A stretch of 64,000 bases of DNA from Onchocerca lupi (taxonomy: Eukaryota > Nematoda > Chromadorea > Rhabditida > Onchocercidae), in the NCBI GenBank assembly GCA_028564675.1, contig JAOVVO010000361.1, forward strand, positions 16,864-80,863, given 5' to 3'. The notes beneath the pieces are model-generated. The model made no database searches, was not told where the DNA came from, and worked only from the letters and a program-made list of their open reading frames with translations. This document shows, one piece after another, positions 28,101 to 42,700 of this stretch. Each line of letters starts with the position of its first letter. Within the stretch, counting starts at the first letter, position 1. Both the position numbers and the translations under genes were made by a program.

Positions 28101-30719
28101 GCATCACCAATGGTATCATATTTTTATTTTCGATTTGAAGATCAATGGAGAAAATTAATTCCGTATTTTTCAATCATCATGGCATTCAGTTTAGTGATTA
28201 TTATAATTACTTATAATTGCACCAAATTCGATTCTTTTAATTTTCTACGTATGCTCGATCAATCATGATTAAATCTTGGATATTCCAAAATTTAATCCAG
28301 GATGGATTAAATCAAATTAATGAAAGAAAACAGAGACCAATTGGCCTATGATACTCAAATAATTATCAATATTTCGTTGGTTGCATAAGGAATAAATGGA
28401 AATTCTATCTTGTATTTGAGAAATAAGAAATGCGATTCAATTAATCTCGAGCTAATTCTTGTCATATGACTCATTCAAATAATATAAAAAATTTTTTTTT
28501 AAATCTATAATTGATCCATTCGAGATGTTTGAAATTAGAAATATTGTTATCAAAACTCGACAACAATTAGCTAGATTATTCTGATTTTAGAAGTTAATAG
28601 TAAAATTCGCGAAATTGATAATGAATTACTAGAATTGTAAACAAACATTTTGCGCATTTAATTCCGGGTCGTGTTTTCGGTGAGATCGACGTATCAATGA
28701 AGCCTTCGTTGCAGAAGCATTCATAAGATAGTACGCTATCCATGCATGATGCATTTGGATCACAATCATTTAATTCTGGTCTACTGCATTCATTTACTAA
28801 ATTGAAATTAATTATTTTAAAATAAAAAATTTGTTCAAATATTTCTTTCTCTTCAGAATTGCAATTTTATATTAAAATTATATCATTTGTTCGATTTTAT
28901 CTAATCGACTAGTTGATATTAAATTTAAATCTTGATTTTTGGAATTCACCCAAGCAAATGCCATCCATACGAGTACCATTATTTGCACATGTGCAACGAT
29001 GACGACCAGATGCATCTGGCAAGCATACCTCACCATAACCTGAACGGTAAAAATTCTGTCCTAATTTCAGCTCTTTTGATTAAAAAATAAATTCAAACTA
29101 AATGAATTCAAATTTGATCCTAAAGAAAAAAAAAAGTTGTAAAAGTGATGCTTAAATTACTGTTTAGTTTAAAAAGTTATAACAGCGTATCATTTTAAAT
29201 CTTTGAAAGAACAGAATTTCCAATTTAAAGATTATTGATGACAAAATTATTGGATGATAGATTCAATCTGAGGAAGGCAGTTCTTATTTCCGAAAGAATG
29301 AGTTCCACTTTTTTTTTTTTTTTGAATTTTAAGAATTTAACCTTTGCATGGAGTTTTTGAATCCGGATCACATCCCATTTCTTTACGAGCATAAATACGG
29401 GATGAATCATGAGAGAAGCTTACTTTCTCGCCGTAAACTTCGATTAGATCTTTCTGAATTTCGGTACAATTACCGATGATATTATTGAGGTACTGTTGAA
29501 GCAGAGGTTCCAGTACACATCGCGGTGAACCCTGTGGCCGAATAGTTCCTTTCTTACAAACACAATGTGTTGCTCCACCAACCATCTGAAATTTCATTAA
29601 AATCCACAAAATATGCAACGAAAAAAATTTTTCCAAGCCAGTCAATAATCGATATTGTTATCTATTATTATGGTAGCAATAATGGTGAGAAAAATATATA
29701 AGATATATATTTGGAAAGATACGATAGCTAAAAAGACATTTTTTCTTTTTTTTTTTTTTAAATGGAGATTCGAAATAAAATTATGTAACTAAAAATGAAA
29801 TACCGGAATGAAAAAAGCTTGAAACTGAATTACTCAACTAAAACAAAATAAGGAAAGTGTTTTTTGGAGGTGAAATTACTTACAATACATATTTCTCCCA
29901 GTTCATCGTTACAAACGGATGGATCTGGGCATTGAGCGATTGCGCTGTAAGTTGGATATAGTACGGTACGATTCTTGGCTCGACTTTGCCGAACTGGACT
30001 TCCTTCTGGACAGAGCTTTTTCTTGGATGGACCTGTTTCATCAGAACCATCTTCGCAGTCCCTTTTACCATCTTTCAGTGTTTCTCCATCCACACATCGA
30101 ATTTTACCGCAACTACATTCAAACTGGGTTACCGTGCATTCTGAAAAAGAAAAAAAATTTGCTATGCTACATTTCCGTAATTTGCATAATGACAAAATGA
30201 CTGAAACAAATTTTGAATTCAAAGAATTATGCTTTGAAATTTTGTTCGAGAAAATATTACAATAAATTTTTGATAATTGAAGTAAATTTTCAGTGAAAAT
30301 GACAATGTTATTAGGCTGTTTAAAATGAGTGTTTGACTTTTTGAAAATAAAGATCGAATTGTCAATGTTTGGGATTATTTCCACTTTCCTATTATTCAGT
30401 AATATCATCTATCAATAATATGATTTCTTCCGATACAAGAAAAATATTACATAGCTCCAATTTACGATTCTTTTTTTTGAAACAAACAAGTTTTCAGTGA
30501 TCAGTACTTAAATTACAAACTTTTGATAAAACTCTACTTTAATTGTTCTCTATTTTTTTTGAAAATTCTATTTAGCTGGAAAGCGAATATTGAGAAAAAA
30601 AATTGGCATTTTCTCTTTGTTTCTTTTTTTCTTAAGACATTCTATTAAATATTGAAATAGTAATGTAAATCATTCATCATGCTTTAATGCATTTCAAATT
30701 TAATAGAAATGATTTAAAG

Positions 30720-30764
<45 letters not shown>

Positions 30765-33700
30765 AAACAATATACTCATAAATAAGAGTATCAAATGTCC
30801 TTCAGTGTCTTCTATTCTGCCTATTATAAAAAATGAGTCTTATCCAGGTGATTGTATCCAGGTGAAAATTGATGTCCTTGATTGAATGAAGAAAAAGAGA
30901 GTGATCAAATCGTAAAACATCGCAAAAAATAAACAAATAAACTGAGAAAAAAAAAGAAGAAAAGAGAACCGACTATAAGAATTACGATAAGAATACATAC
31001 ATTGGCAAAAAAGAAGCCAAAAAGAGAATTCCAAATTTTATTTTAAAAAAAAGGAAAGAAAAGCGAACAAAAAAAGAAAGGAAAGGTGAGAGAAATACAA
31101 TGAAAAAGGTAACCTTCATCTGAGCCATCTTTGCAATCGGCAATTCCATCTTGGAAACGTTTCCCTTCGATGCATTTTGAATGATCGTTGCATAAAAAAT
31201 CACCGGCTGGACATGCTGGAAGCAAAAAAAGAAAAAAATTCAAGTGTAAATTGTAAATATATTTTGGGAAAAAAAGGAAAAAGACGAATGAATGAATAGA
31301 AAATCTGGAAAAGGAAATTAAAATTTCAAATTACAATTAATGCAAATATATATGGTTTTTTTTTTTCCTTTCTTAAATGGCGGTTTATTTTTCATTTCCA
31401 TAAACGGATTTCATATTTTGTTCAATCGAATCATTAATGCCAAATTTTATTTTACTATTTCGTCATAATATTTTTACGAGTTTGATTAAATAATTTCAAA
31501 TCTTTGAAAATTCGAAAAAATTTGAAAACTGAAAGAGTTAGTTTTAAATAATTTATAATAAGTTCAGTAAAATAAATGAAATTTACGAAAGAAACGATGA
31601 AAACATACGTTCATCAGATTTATCTTTACAGTGGGGTATACCGTCTTGATATTTGGAGAAATCGATGCAAGCACTCTTATCAGCACAAACGAAATTATGC
31701 GGTGGACAACCTGAGATGAGAAGAATTATCTTAAATTTAATATAATTTTCAAAAATAATAAATAAGAAATTTTTTAGCTCAAAAATTCGGATAATTCATT
31801 GTTGGAATAGTTGATTCAGCGAAAATTGCGAGATCAAATCACGATTCTCACTCCATGTTTGAGGAATTTACGGTAAGCACAACTGATAATGTTACTGAGA
31901 TTAAACCTTCGTCGAATCCAGAAATGCAATCGATCGCACCATCGTTAACTCTGAACTGCGAAATGCAGCGTGGAATCCCGAAATGACAGTCGAATTGCCA
32001 CGGAAAACATTCTAAAATATGAAAGGAACACGATGGAAATATAAAAACTGAGCTAATAAATTTCAGTGTAAATCAAATTGACTGGAATAAACAAATTTAT
32101 CTTATCAGTAAAAAAAGTTGAATTTTCAATTCTACCAAATATTATACCATTTCATTGATTGTTTCGAAGAAATTTGAAGCTTTTTCTTCATCTTTCAAAA
32201 TAAAACATTGGATTTTACTAATGAATTCATAATTTAGTAAAATTTTAATAAATTTACATATGGCAACACTATTCCAATGTTTTGCCAATCATTTATGATA
32301 AAAATTTTCGATTATTTATTTTGATGATGCAATTTTTTTGACAATCAATATGCATATGTTTATCAGCAATATAATCACTTCAAAACTTAATTTTTAAGTG
32401 ACAAATTTTTAAAATTCTGTCAACACGAATCCAGTCAATAATAATTCAAACGTCATTAATGAGGCAAAATTTCCGCATGCATCTTGTTAAAGATTTCTAT
32501 ATTAATCAAATTAACAATTTTTACCCATTAGACTTAATATTCTAAGATACTGATACTTGCAATATAAAATCGAAATAATGAATTCTTGTGATCTATTAAA
32601 CTATGCAAACCTCCTCCATAGAAAAAAAAAACAAAAGCCGATTAAGACAGGTAATGGCAACTGATATGAGCTAGTAGATTTCTAAACAAGGGACTTTGCG
32701 TGGAATCCGCAGTGCAACGTGATGGGCAAAGAATCCGAACGTTAGATCTGGATAAAATCTGTAGTGCATCTAATAATTCTTTTATACAGCATGTTTTTTC
32801 GAGTCTCTGATTGTTGAAATCTGATTTGAATATCTGAAGATGCAAGATTCAATATCATTATGTTTCTCGTTATTTTTATCCCTTTTGTTATTGTTACTGT
32901 TCATATCATAACGACAATTAAATTGAAATCATTACTGTTAAGCAATTATAATTAAAGGAATTGCGTCAAACTCATGATCACTATTATTGCGATTACTAAT
33001 CGAAGTCATTATTATCAATAAAATTTTTCTCACAACTTTTGCCTTTATCTTTAAAATTACAGCAATGTTATTTATCTGTTCTGAAATTTCGAAAATCTAA
33101 TTCATTCCAATGAATGCTGAAGGATTTAATTGAGCAAGTTAAAAAAAAAAAAATACAAAATAAAATCGAATGATGAAATTGAATGTGTTAATGGACAAAA
33201 ATAACGCAATGAATAATAAATTGTTCATATCTGTCGTTTAATTCAAATCAATCTAATAACACTGTTGTTAACCGCAACAAATTTAATTATCGAATTTAAA
33301 TTGAAAAAAAAGTGGAATTTCCTCGTATTATACTAGTAAGTAGATAAACAAATAAATAAGTGGACAAAACGAATAAATGAGGAAACAGGTAAAATTAAAT
33401 GTCATATTAAAGCCATCATTGTTAATCGTTACTATTATTTACGACATCAAGAAAATGTTCATCCACTAATTAACTAATAGAATTTCTTCATGTTTTCTGG
33501 TTTTTTTTTTTTTTTTTTCTTCAAAAAGCAAGTACTTTTCTTGATCATAGATTTTCCAATCATGCAAAATTGTAACCATTTTTTGAATGATAAAAAGAGT
33601 GAAAAATCTTTGTTTTTTCTTTTTAATTTCAAGATTGAAATTGTTATACGTAAATTAAATATTGATTTTCATATTCCAAAGTTTTTCTGGCCAGTTAATT

Positions 33701-36700
33701 ACACGGAGCATCTACAAGGATCGAATCAAATATGCAAATAAACTAAACAAAAAATACTCTGAAAGGCATTGTATTTTCATGTGAGTGCTGCTTGTAAAGT
33801 AGCACTTAACTATAGTTCCATTTCTAAATAACTACGATTGATGATTGTTTAAAGTTTAATTAAATTTCAAATCAGCCATGACAAATAATACATGTAAGCT
33901 TTGATTGTACTGTAGGAAGTAAAAATGAATATTTAATGGTCTCAAAATATTTTTTAATAACTTCCCTTTGATATTTTCGTGACGGATTGCAACGAAACAG
34001 ATGAGAGTTGGAAGAATGAATTAATGATTTTGCTTTTTTCTCAAGATCAAAATTGAATGATGCTGAAAATTCGGAATTTCTAAAATTTCAGAAGTTAATA
34101 CTCGCGACGACTTCAAATTTGAATTACATAAAATAAAGGAAATTTGCAGAAAAGGAATATAAGGGCAAATGCCTCTGAGAATAAAAAAAATCAAAAATTT
34201 CAAATAATTCGTCGAAATTAAATTTATTCTTAAAAATTGAATGCTGCATTGGGATTTCTTAATAATTTAAAGTGAAAACTAAATCATATTGAGAGTAATG
34301 ATCTCAGCAGAAATGATAGGAATAAAAGAGATCTAATAAATTACAAGTAATCATAAATTCCAAATTAACCAATATAATCTATTTTAATCTAAAATAATCT
34401 ATGAATAGAATTCAAATAAGAAAAGTATTTTTTTACGTTGTCAACAAGTGCTTCTATTCGGACTTGAAAAATTTCTAGGAAAATTAAAATAGATGAATTT
34501 GATTATCGAAATTGCTTTTTTTTCAACAAATGAAGCAAGCAAAATTATTTAGTGCTAAAGATAAAAACAAGTAAACTATCCTGATTCTCTCATTTTTTGT
34601 TCTTTTAATCAACTTTTGCAATCATCCGTATTTCCTTCCTCTCTCGTTTTCGTTCTTTTGAAAGCAAAATTTATCTTTCATCATAAATTTAAAGGAAAAC
34701 GGATTGGTTAAACATATTTCTAATTCCTAACAGATTACTTGAATATATTTTCAATTTTTAATAGCATTCTAGTGCTGTCATTGATGGCAATCAGTGATAG
34801 ACATATATATATATATATATATAAATGAAATATATTTCCCTGTTAAATGAAAAAACTAACAAATGCGGTGAAAGATGATGAAGTTATTTTGAGGAGGTCA
34901 AAGCAAGCACAAATCCTTTCATGTCCTTTTTTTTATTTTTTTCTCTCAAAATTGACCTCTATTATTCACTTTTTTTCTTTTTTTGAATACGACGAATCAG
35001 CGCATAATATTACTTTCACAGACCTTCCGCTTCTTCTATATTTCAAAAAAAAAGCTAATAAAGATTAGAGATAAAAAAAGCAAACTGCAACTTAAATAAA
35101 ACAAAGGATTACAGGTTTTGGTTGAGGAAAGACACATGTGCTATTCCATTGCATCAGAAAATGACAAGCAGTTTGTTAGTTTTGAATTTTATTCTCAAAC
35201 ATCCATGTATGTATCAGTAGAAAAAAGATTAGAAGCGATTGAAATGAAGAAGTTATTGTGAAATATTGTTCATATTCAGAGGTATCTTATATTGTTCATA
35301 TTCAGAGGTGAAATGAAATATTGTTCATATTCAGAGGTATCTTTCTTTTGGTCTTTTAATTTCCTAGATTTTTTCTTTTACATGGCAAACTTTACAAAAA
35401 ATCAAATATATTTTCAAATATTCATCTGAAAAAGCAATAAAAAAAAAAAAAACAATGAATGGCCAGAAAAGAATAGCAGAGTGGTAGATTGATCGCAAAT
35501 TCTGAAAATCAAAAAAAGGAATAAAAAATTAATAAAAAATTCAATTTACAAATGATGTATTTTTTCAAAATTGCACGCTACATTCTGCTATGTTGAAATG
35601 GCTTCTTGAATATGTTTCGCATGGTAGATAAATTAAAATGAGTAAAATTCTGTCAATAAAATTTTTATATTTTAAACTATTATATATGTTATTTCATCAT
35701 TCTACATACCATGCTTGCATTACTTCATATTTTATACGCTATATTCGGGTTTGTATTTTATCTTGTTCAAATTTTGCCAAAATATGATTTGAAATAAGTG
35801 CTTGAAGTTGAGAGATGAAATCAATAATTATTGTTAGCAATGTCGCAAATTCTTTACTGAGATTTAATAAGCAATAATGTTATTTATGATAGCAAAAAGC
35901 AAGTAATTTTGATTTTCTAAGAACTTGAAATCTTTGCAATGAAATTAAATTGAATAAAGTAATATCATAAGTTTGATAATTAATTGATATAAATAATTGA
36001 TTTAGACATGATAACTGAATAATATGCATATGGTTTAATTTAATTGAATGCATGATTTAAATTGATGGAATTTTGCAAAATTCATTTGGGGAAATTGAAA
36101 AGAAAAAGGAAAAAGCTGATTGAAGTGCAACATATTTTTTCTTCAGTTCAAAAAAAGGATAAAATTATTCAATCAGAAGTGTTAATGTTAGCGCACTTTA
36201 AATCATCACTACAATGGTGACAGTGAATGACATTGTTAGGAAAATGAGTTCAAGGCAAGAGAGGAATGTTCCATGCTCCAGCCTTCTTCGTCTTCTACAT
36301 TTCCGTCGGTAAACTTTCGGAAAGTATTGAAGGATGTCAAAAAAAGAGTTTTTTTTCTACACCAGAAAAAAATTTTTCGATTTAGTTCATAACGGCTTAA
36401 TTGCTGAAATGAAGTAATAAAATTCAAAATCAATGTCTTGGATCAAATTTTTAAATTTCTTTGGAAACTAAATTTAGGACGATTTGATTTCCACCATAAC
36501 TATTAATGATTTAACTCGAGCCATTAAGTATAAATTTCCACTTCAATATAAGAAAATTAAATTTTGAAAATTGAAGTTCTAAAAACAATCTTATTTGGAA
36601 ATTCAGTTTTTTAAGCAAAACTATTAGCCATATCATTGTCTTTATTAAGGCTTTTTAGGAATGTATTCAATTCGTTAGATTCATGTCACAGGTATAACAG

Positions 36701-39700
36701 TTTTCACTATTAATTAGTACATATCCGAGTCTAAGTATTGTATTAAATGATATTAAGTATAATATTACATTAAAGTAAAAAACGACTAATGATAAGTTAG
36801 TAGTTAATAAAAGCAGCAAACTTATGATAAATCTATATTTCAAATAATCATGTCAGTGATTATTAATGAAAGTAATAATGATAATATCCATTTTTATCGC
36901 AACTATAATACTTATTTGTATCAATTTAAATTCACCACGATAATATTACAAAGATAATTTAATTTGACGAACAAATATTTTATATTGGTTCTATCCATTT
37001 TGTTCATCTTTCTTAAGCCCTAATTACATTGAATTTAATAATAATAACAATAATATAATAATAATGAGCTGTACAATATAGTTAATGCACATATGAAAGT
37101 GACAGCATTCATTATAAATTATTGAAAAATTGAGAAATTTCAGGTTTTGACAATTTTTGCCAAGGGCTAGATTTCCAACAAAGCTTGAAAAATAAATTGT
37201 ACAGTAATTAGTGATTGTTATATATGGAAGTTCATTTTGCAATATATTTGTACATATAGATGGACAATTGTTTATTTCTGTGTAAATATTTCAATTATGA
37301 ATATGTGAATGTATTTGAATAGGCGTGAATGTAATAAATAATAGAAATTTGTTCCTGAAAAGCATTTCTTCCGATTAGTTCCTCCTGAGTACATACTTGT
37401 TCCTTCGTCGTTTGACCTTCAAAACTTCGGTCAGACGAGGTCACAGCATTCCATTTATTCATTGTATTGCGATTTCGCTCGAAAAATTGGAAGAAGTTTT
37501 ACAAGGATTGATGAATCTTTCCCTAACATGTCTTAAACTTTGTACCCCCTTTTTTCTCATCCTTTCCTTTCTTCCTCTCCAATTCATCTCCTCAATTTTT
37601 GTTTTCTTTACTCAAATAAAGTTAATGCAAAAAAATTACAACCATTGGCGCAAAGGATTGTCACATTATATTCTTTATCTTCTTCATCGATAATTTAAAT
37701 GGGAACATTAGATATCAAATTATTAACAGTTGTATATTCTATTAATGAATCTATAATTAGTTACATCAAAGGTTTTCAGTTTTGGGTCATTCTGAAATTG
37801 AAATTGTAATCTTATTGCAGTCAGTTTCTTCCTCGTGTCAATCAAAGAATCCAAATTTTTTTATGCACTTTCAAATCGATAATTTGGAAAACGGCACGAA
37901 TCTATTAAAGAAACTCGAAGATATTACTATTATGATGATAATTTATATGATTAGTACTGCTATCAAGGAAAATCAAGCATACTGAATGTAAGATGAATTT
38001 ATCATTTTTCAGTATAGCAATAATAATAATAATAGTGGTAATAATAATAATATTAATTAAATATTAATGTCAACAATAATAATAGCAACAGTTTAATTCT
38101 TTAATATCATCGGTACTTCGTTTCGATTACTTAATCAGATGATATTGATAATGATGGTACGATTTTCTCCCCTAATCCTTATGCCAATAATAAATAATTA
38201 TCCATCTAAGTGGGTAAATAAGAGTAAATTTAAATGTAAAATGGAATTGAAATTATACTTCCCATTTTCTTTGGTCCATGAATGAATGGAAGACGTTTAA
38301 AAACAGTCATGGTGGAAGGCTGAATTGAAATGGCAACGCATCCATCATTCATCAACCTTTTCTCTTTTCCAGCATCTTATCTACTAACTCTTGTAGGATT
38401 TCATTCATGGATTGATGATGGTGGTCATCCTTCTTGTCCGGTTACTTGTCAAGGACACGATTTTGATGCTCATTATTAACTTGTCCTTGTCCTTACAACA
38501 AATGTGTCATTTCTAATGCAGAAATGCATCATTTTTCATTACAATGATAATAGTGATAATAATAAAGTTTTTTTTTAATTGCCTCAAAAATTATTCTCAT
38601 TTCTCTAGCAAATGAAGAGAAACTGATGAAAAAAGGCAAAAATGTATTTTTTAAATTTGCATACGGATTGAATTTACAGTCTCCTAGCAATCTAGACGTT
38701 ACCATGTTCTGTTGCTGATAATGATTGAAATGATGATTCGTATCGTTATTATTTATCATTCCTTTTTATCTTATATTCAATTGCGTTCCCAAATCCGACT
38801 CATCTTAACATAACATTTCTACTTATTATTACGAACAAAATTTTTATATTGGACATGCATAAATATTGGAAAAAAGTCGGAATTTAAAATATATATAATA
38901 TAAAATTTATTGTTGACCATTTATTCAGGCCAACAGAATTTGAAGATTTTGTTATCCTTTTGTAATATATGTAAATATATAAGCCTTCATTTGTAAATAT
39001 ATAAGCCTTCATCTAAGAAAAGAGAAAAAAGAGTGAATTTTTAGATTTGGAGTTAATTATTAAAAATTATATCCCTCAGTTTGGTCCATTATCTGACAAT
39101 TTGATGGTTTAATGAAACTAATATTCAGTTTCAACACTCATTTCTTTGTTTGCTACTTTTCGATTAATTAAATTACAGTTTTTTTAAGAAAAAAAAATGA
39201 TGAATTTAAATGTCAGCAGAGCAATTTTTTCTTGAATTTATTTTTTAGATTGATTAAACTTCAATTCATATCCAAAATATAAATAAAAAGACGAATTATG
39301 CAAAATAAAGAATGTATGATTGTCAGCAGATGGCAAATACTCATTACAACACAAGAAATCTCGAACATCAGCAACATTCGCCAGGTTTATAAGGAAATAT
39401 TTCTTTTGTTAAGAAACTTGTAAGATGTTCCCTCGAAATAATTGCCGAAAATGATTAATTAATTTTGTCAAACATCAAATTGTTCTTTCCGGATGAGTTT
39501 TTATAGATTACTGATTTATAACACTTCGAATTGTTTGACTTTAATTTAATTCAATGTATGATAACTTTTGCTCGGATTTATTATTAAAATCTTTCAATAC
39601 AGAATATTTTAATTGTGGGATAGATGTATAGGAAGAGTAAGTGAAATTTCACGAAGAAATTAAATATTTCTTACTATATAATGACGAACTTAAGAATTTA

Positions 39701-42700
39701 CAATATGTATCTAAAACATATTTAAGCCATAACTGCCTCATTTCATTCTGCTTTTTTGCAAAGAAAGGAGACAAAAATGAAATAATTCAATCAATTTTTG
39801 TATTCATATTTAATTATTAGTTTTAATGTATATATTTAATTACATAAAATATATCAAATTCTTATTTTTTGTTTGATTATTACAATAGAGAGAGAAAGAA
39901 AGAAAAAAGAGAGCAATAATTTCGAAACGATTGCTGGAGTGATAACAAAAGGAAAAGGATTGCTATCATTTTGATATTAGGTCAGCAAAAAATGAATCTT
40001 TTTTATTAAATTTCAAAATAAAAGTCACATTGCAAAATTCCACGAATCAGTTTTCACAGACTTCCTATTTATCTGGCTCGAAAAAAAAATATGAAACCCT
40101 TTCATTATCCTCGAAAATTGCTTAAAATGACATGATGAATGAAATTTTTTTCCTAACCATCTGTGATAAAATGGTGAAGGAGAAAGAGATAAAGAAGATA
40201 ATAAAAAAAGGGAAAAACGGTAAAAAGAATGATTTTAAAAATTCTAACGATAATTAATAATATCTGCAAATGAAAAATTTATAGGACAAAAAACTATTAG
40301 ATCGAATTAATAAAGTCAAAAAGTTGATTAGATAGGTGGAAGGACTTATACTTGCATACCATTATTGAATGATAAATCTGTCGTAAATATGATTAGCCAG
40401 AAAAGTTATACCTATATCATAAAATTATTTTCAGGAGAATAATTAAAGTTCGAAAAAAAAAAGCTAATTGATTTGCATAAATTTTTGCACTTTATTAATG
40501 AAATAGTACGGAATGAAAGTTCAAAAGTTTTATCGTTTAAATTGATAAAATATGTGAAATTTTCAGTTTCGTGTGTATTTGTTGCTTCTGATTAGCACAT
40601 AAATTGAAATAATAGTTTCATTTTCAAAGTACTTCCATTAACATTATCAATTAGGATCATCGAAACAATTCTACACGTATTTCTGTTGCGCTATCAATTA
40701 AAGTATAACCAATAGCAATGAAATTATATTATTATGACAATATATCGAAATCTAATAATTTTATACCTGATTTCATAATTTTTTTAGGCAATCTTGCTAT
40801 TGGTATTTTATTAAAATGATTAAATCATTTGCTATAAAAAAATTCTCAAATTAAACAAGTAACAAGAAATAAATTCGAAGTGATTTGAAAAAATCGTTGA
40901 AATATGTGCGTATATTTATTTTGCATCTATTATTCATCCATTTATTTATTTATTTGTGGATTATAAATAAAATTCAAGGTAACAACATTTCAATAAACAT
41001 ATCAGAAATATTGTAAAATGCAGATCGATGCTATTACAGTTATAGCAAAAGATGCTCTTGGAATTCGCAAAAATTTATAAAATGATGAAAATGACAAATA
41101 AACCTGCGAATATCGTAAAGATCCTACCCATCTAAACAGTTTTTGAAAAACAGTATTACCTGTGTCATATTTGAAACTTTTATATCTGAAATTCCGAATT
41201 CTTAAAGCAACTTTTCAATTCAAAGTTTCAAATTCTTATTTTCACCTTTATCTTTTTGTTAAGTAAAATTCATTTAAGTGAAATTTCTCTATATACACAT
41301 ATATTTTTTTCCTAAATTTGAAGTGATATATATCTAAGATTGACAAAGGTAATAATAGATTAGCAATCTTAACTGTGTGTTTTTTTTTTGTTGAAAAAAA
41401 AATCACAGATATACCTTTTTGGTCTTGAATATATCCACAATTGGAAATTTTCAATTGTTTTCAATTCTTACCAACTAAAAAATGTCCACATGTTCTTGGT
41501 AAAGCAAAAAAGAAGTAAGAAAAGTTGAAAACTAATCAAAAAGGTAAAAAAGATGAATTCAGGTTTAAACAAATCCCAATTTTACTTGCTAATCCCACTT
41601 ATCATAAATAAAAAAAAGATTCTCAAATAAAACTTAAATGTTTTTGTTTCTCGCGAAAATAGAATAAAGAAAGCATGTTTCAAAATGAGAAAAATATTAG
41701 TTTTTTGAAAATATTAGTTGGTGAGATGAATGAAGTCTTGTAAAAGCAAAATTTAGAATTCGTTATGCATTTCGATGGTTAAATTTTCTCGAAAACTGCA
41801 TTTTATTTTTATTTCTTAAAAAAATCAATTTTGATATTTCATAATTTTTATCGACTGTCATAATCTAATGATAAAATAACTTCCTTTGCATGCAAAATGA
41901 GCTTTTCATTAGTATTAAGAGATGAAATTTGAAAATGGTAGCAAAAATGGATAAATTTCGTTCAGTAATTAGATTAATTATTACTGATAGACGATTGATC
42001 ATTGTTTTTAATGCAATGACTGCTATGAAAAGAAATGAAATAACAGCAGTAGTGATTAGATTAAATGATAGGAAAAAGAGAAATTCAAATGAAAGGAATG
42101 GTAATTAAATTTCTTGATGAAACAATTGTAAAAGAAAGTCCTCTTATAGTGATCCATTTGTCTATAAGATTGCAAATATGCAAGATCCGATGGGAAATGG
42201 AACAATACTTGATTTTGTTTTATAAATTTTAATTAATGACTCATCCATTTGAAGATTTGGGAATGCATTTAAGAACTGTTGAATTTAAAAATTCAGAAAG
42301 TCGTTTTGCATTTAAGTTTCGAATTTATCGCAATTTGTGCAAATGTTAATTAGAGTAAACTTGACATGAGAGGAATCAGTTTTTGAAAATGCACTGCACT
42401 TTGCTTGACTTTAAAACTTAGAAATAAATATATCTTTATCAATACTAGTTTTGAAATTCAAACATTATAAATTCAATTTTTAGCATCACTAATCGCCCGT
42501 CATATAATTCAAAAACTTAAATTCAGTCAATTTGATTTCTTTTTTGCTTAAGAAACTATAATCTTTAGAACTGCATATGCTTCATAAATTTTTATGGATA
42601 AAATTTTAGAAGAAAAAAGAATTCATCATGAAAAAGAGAAAATCGTAAATACCTTCATCGGAACCATCAATGCAATCCACAGTACCATCCTGCACTTTGA

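Larger units (their letters stand above)
32012..42652 (-). other. mua-3: First intron of mua-3 (10.6 kb)
   Basis: Between the signal-peptide exon and LDLa exon 2 I find no coding exon on either strand; the longest open frames are low-complexity. It holds simple repeats (TA at 34803-34823), a threefold 21-bp repeat (35263-35338), a 22-bp tandem duplication (38970-39012), a hairpin-like inverted repeat (37406-37440) and a GC-richer patch at 37380-37600. A first intron of this length in a large cuticle-receptor gene commonly carries enhancers, but that is inference. Confidence 0.6.

Noticed and set aside
32642..32845. Minus-strand open frame with several cysteines in the first mua-3 intron
   Set aside because: The cysteine spacing fits neither LDLa nor EGF, splice phases do not fit the neighbouring exons, and no homologue is recognised.
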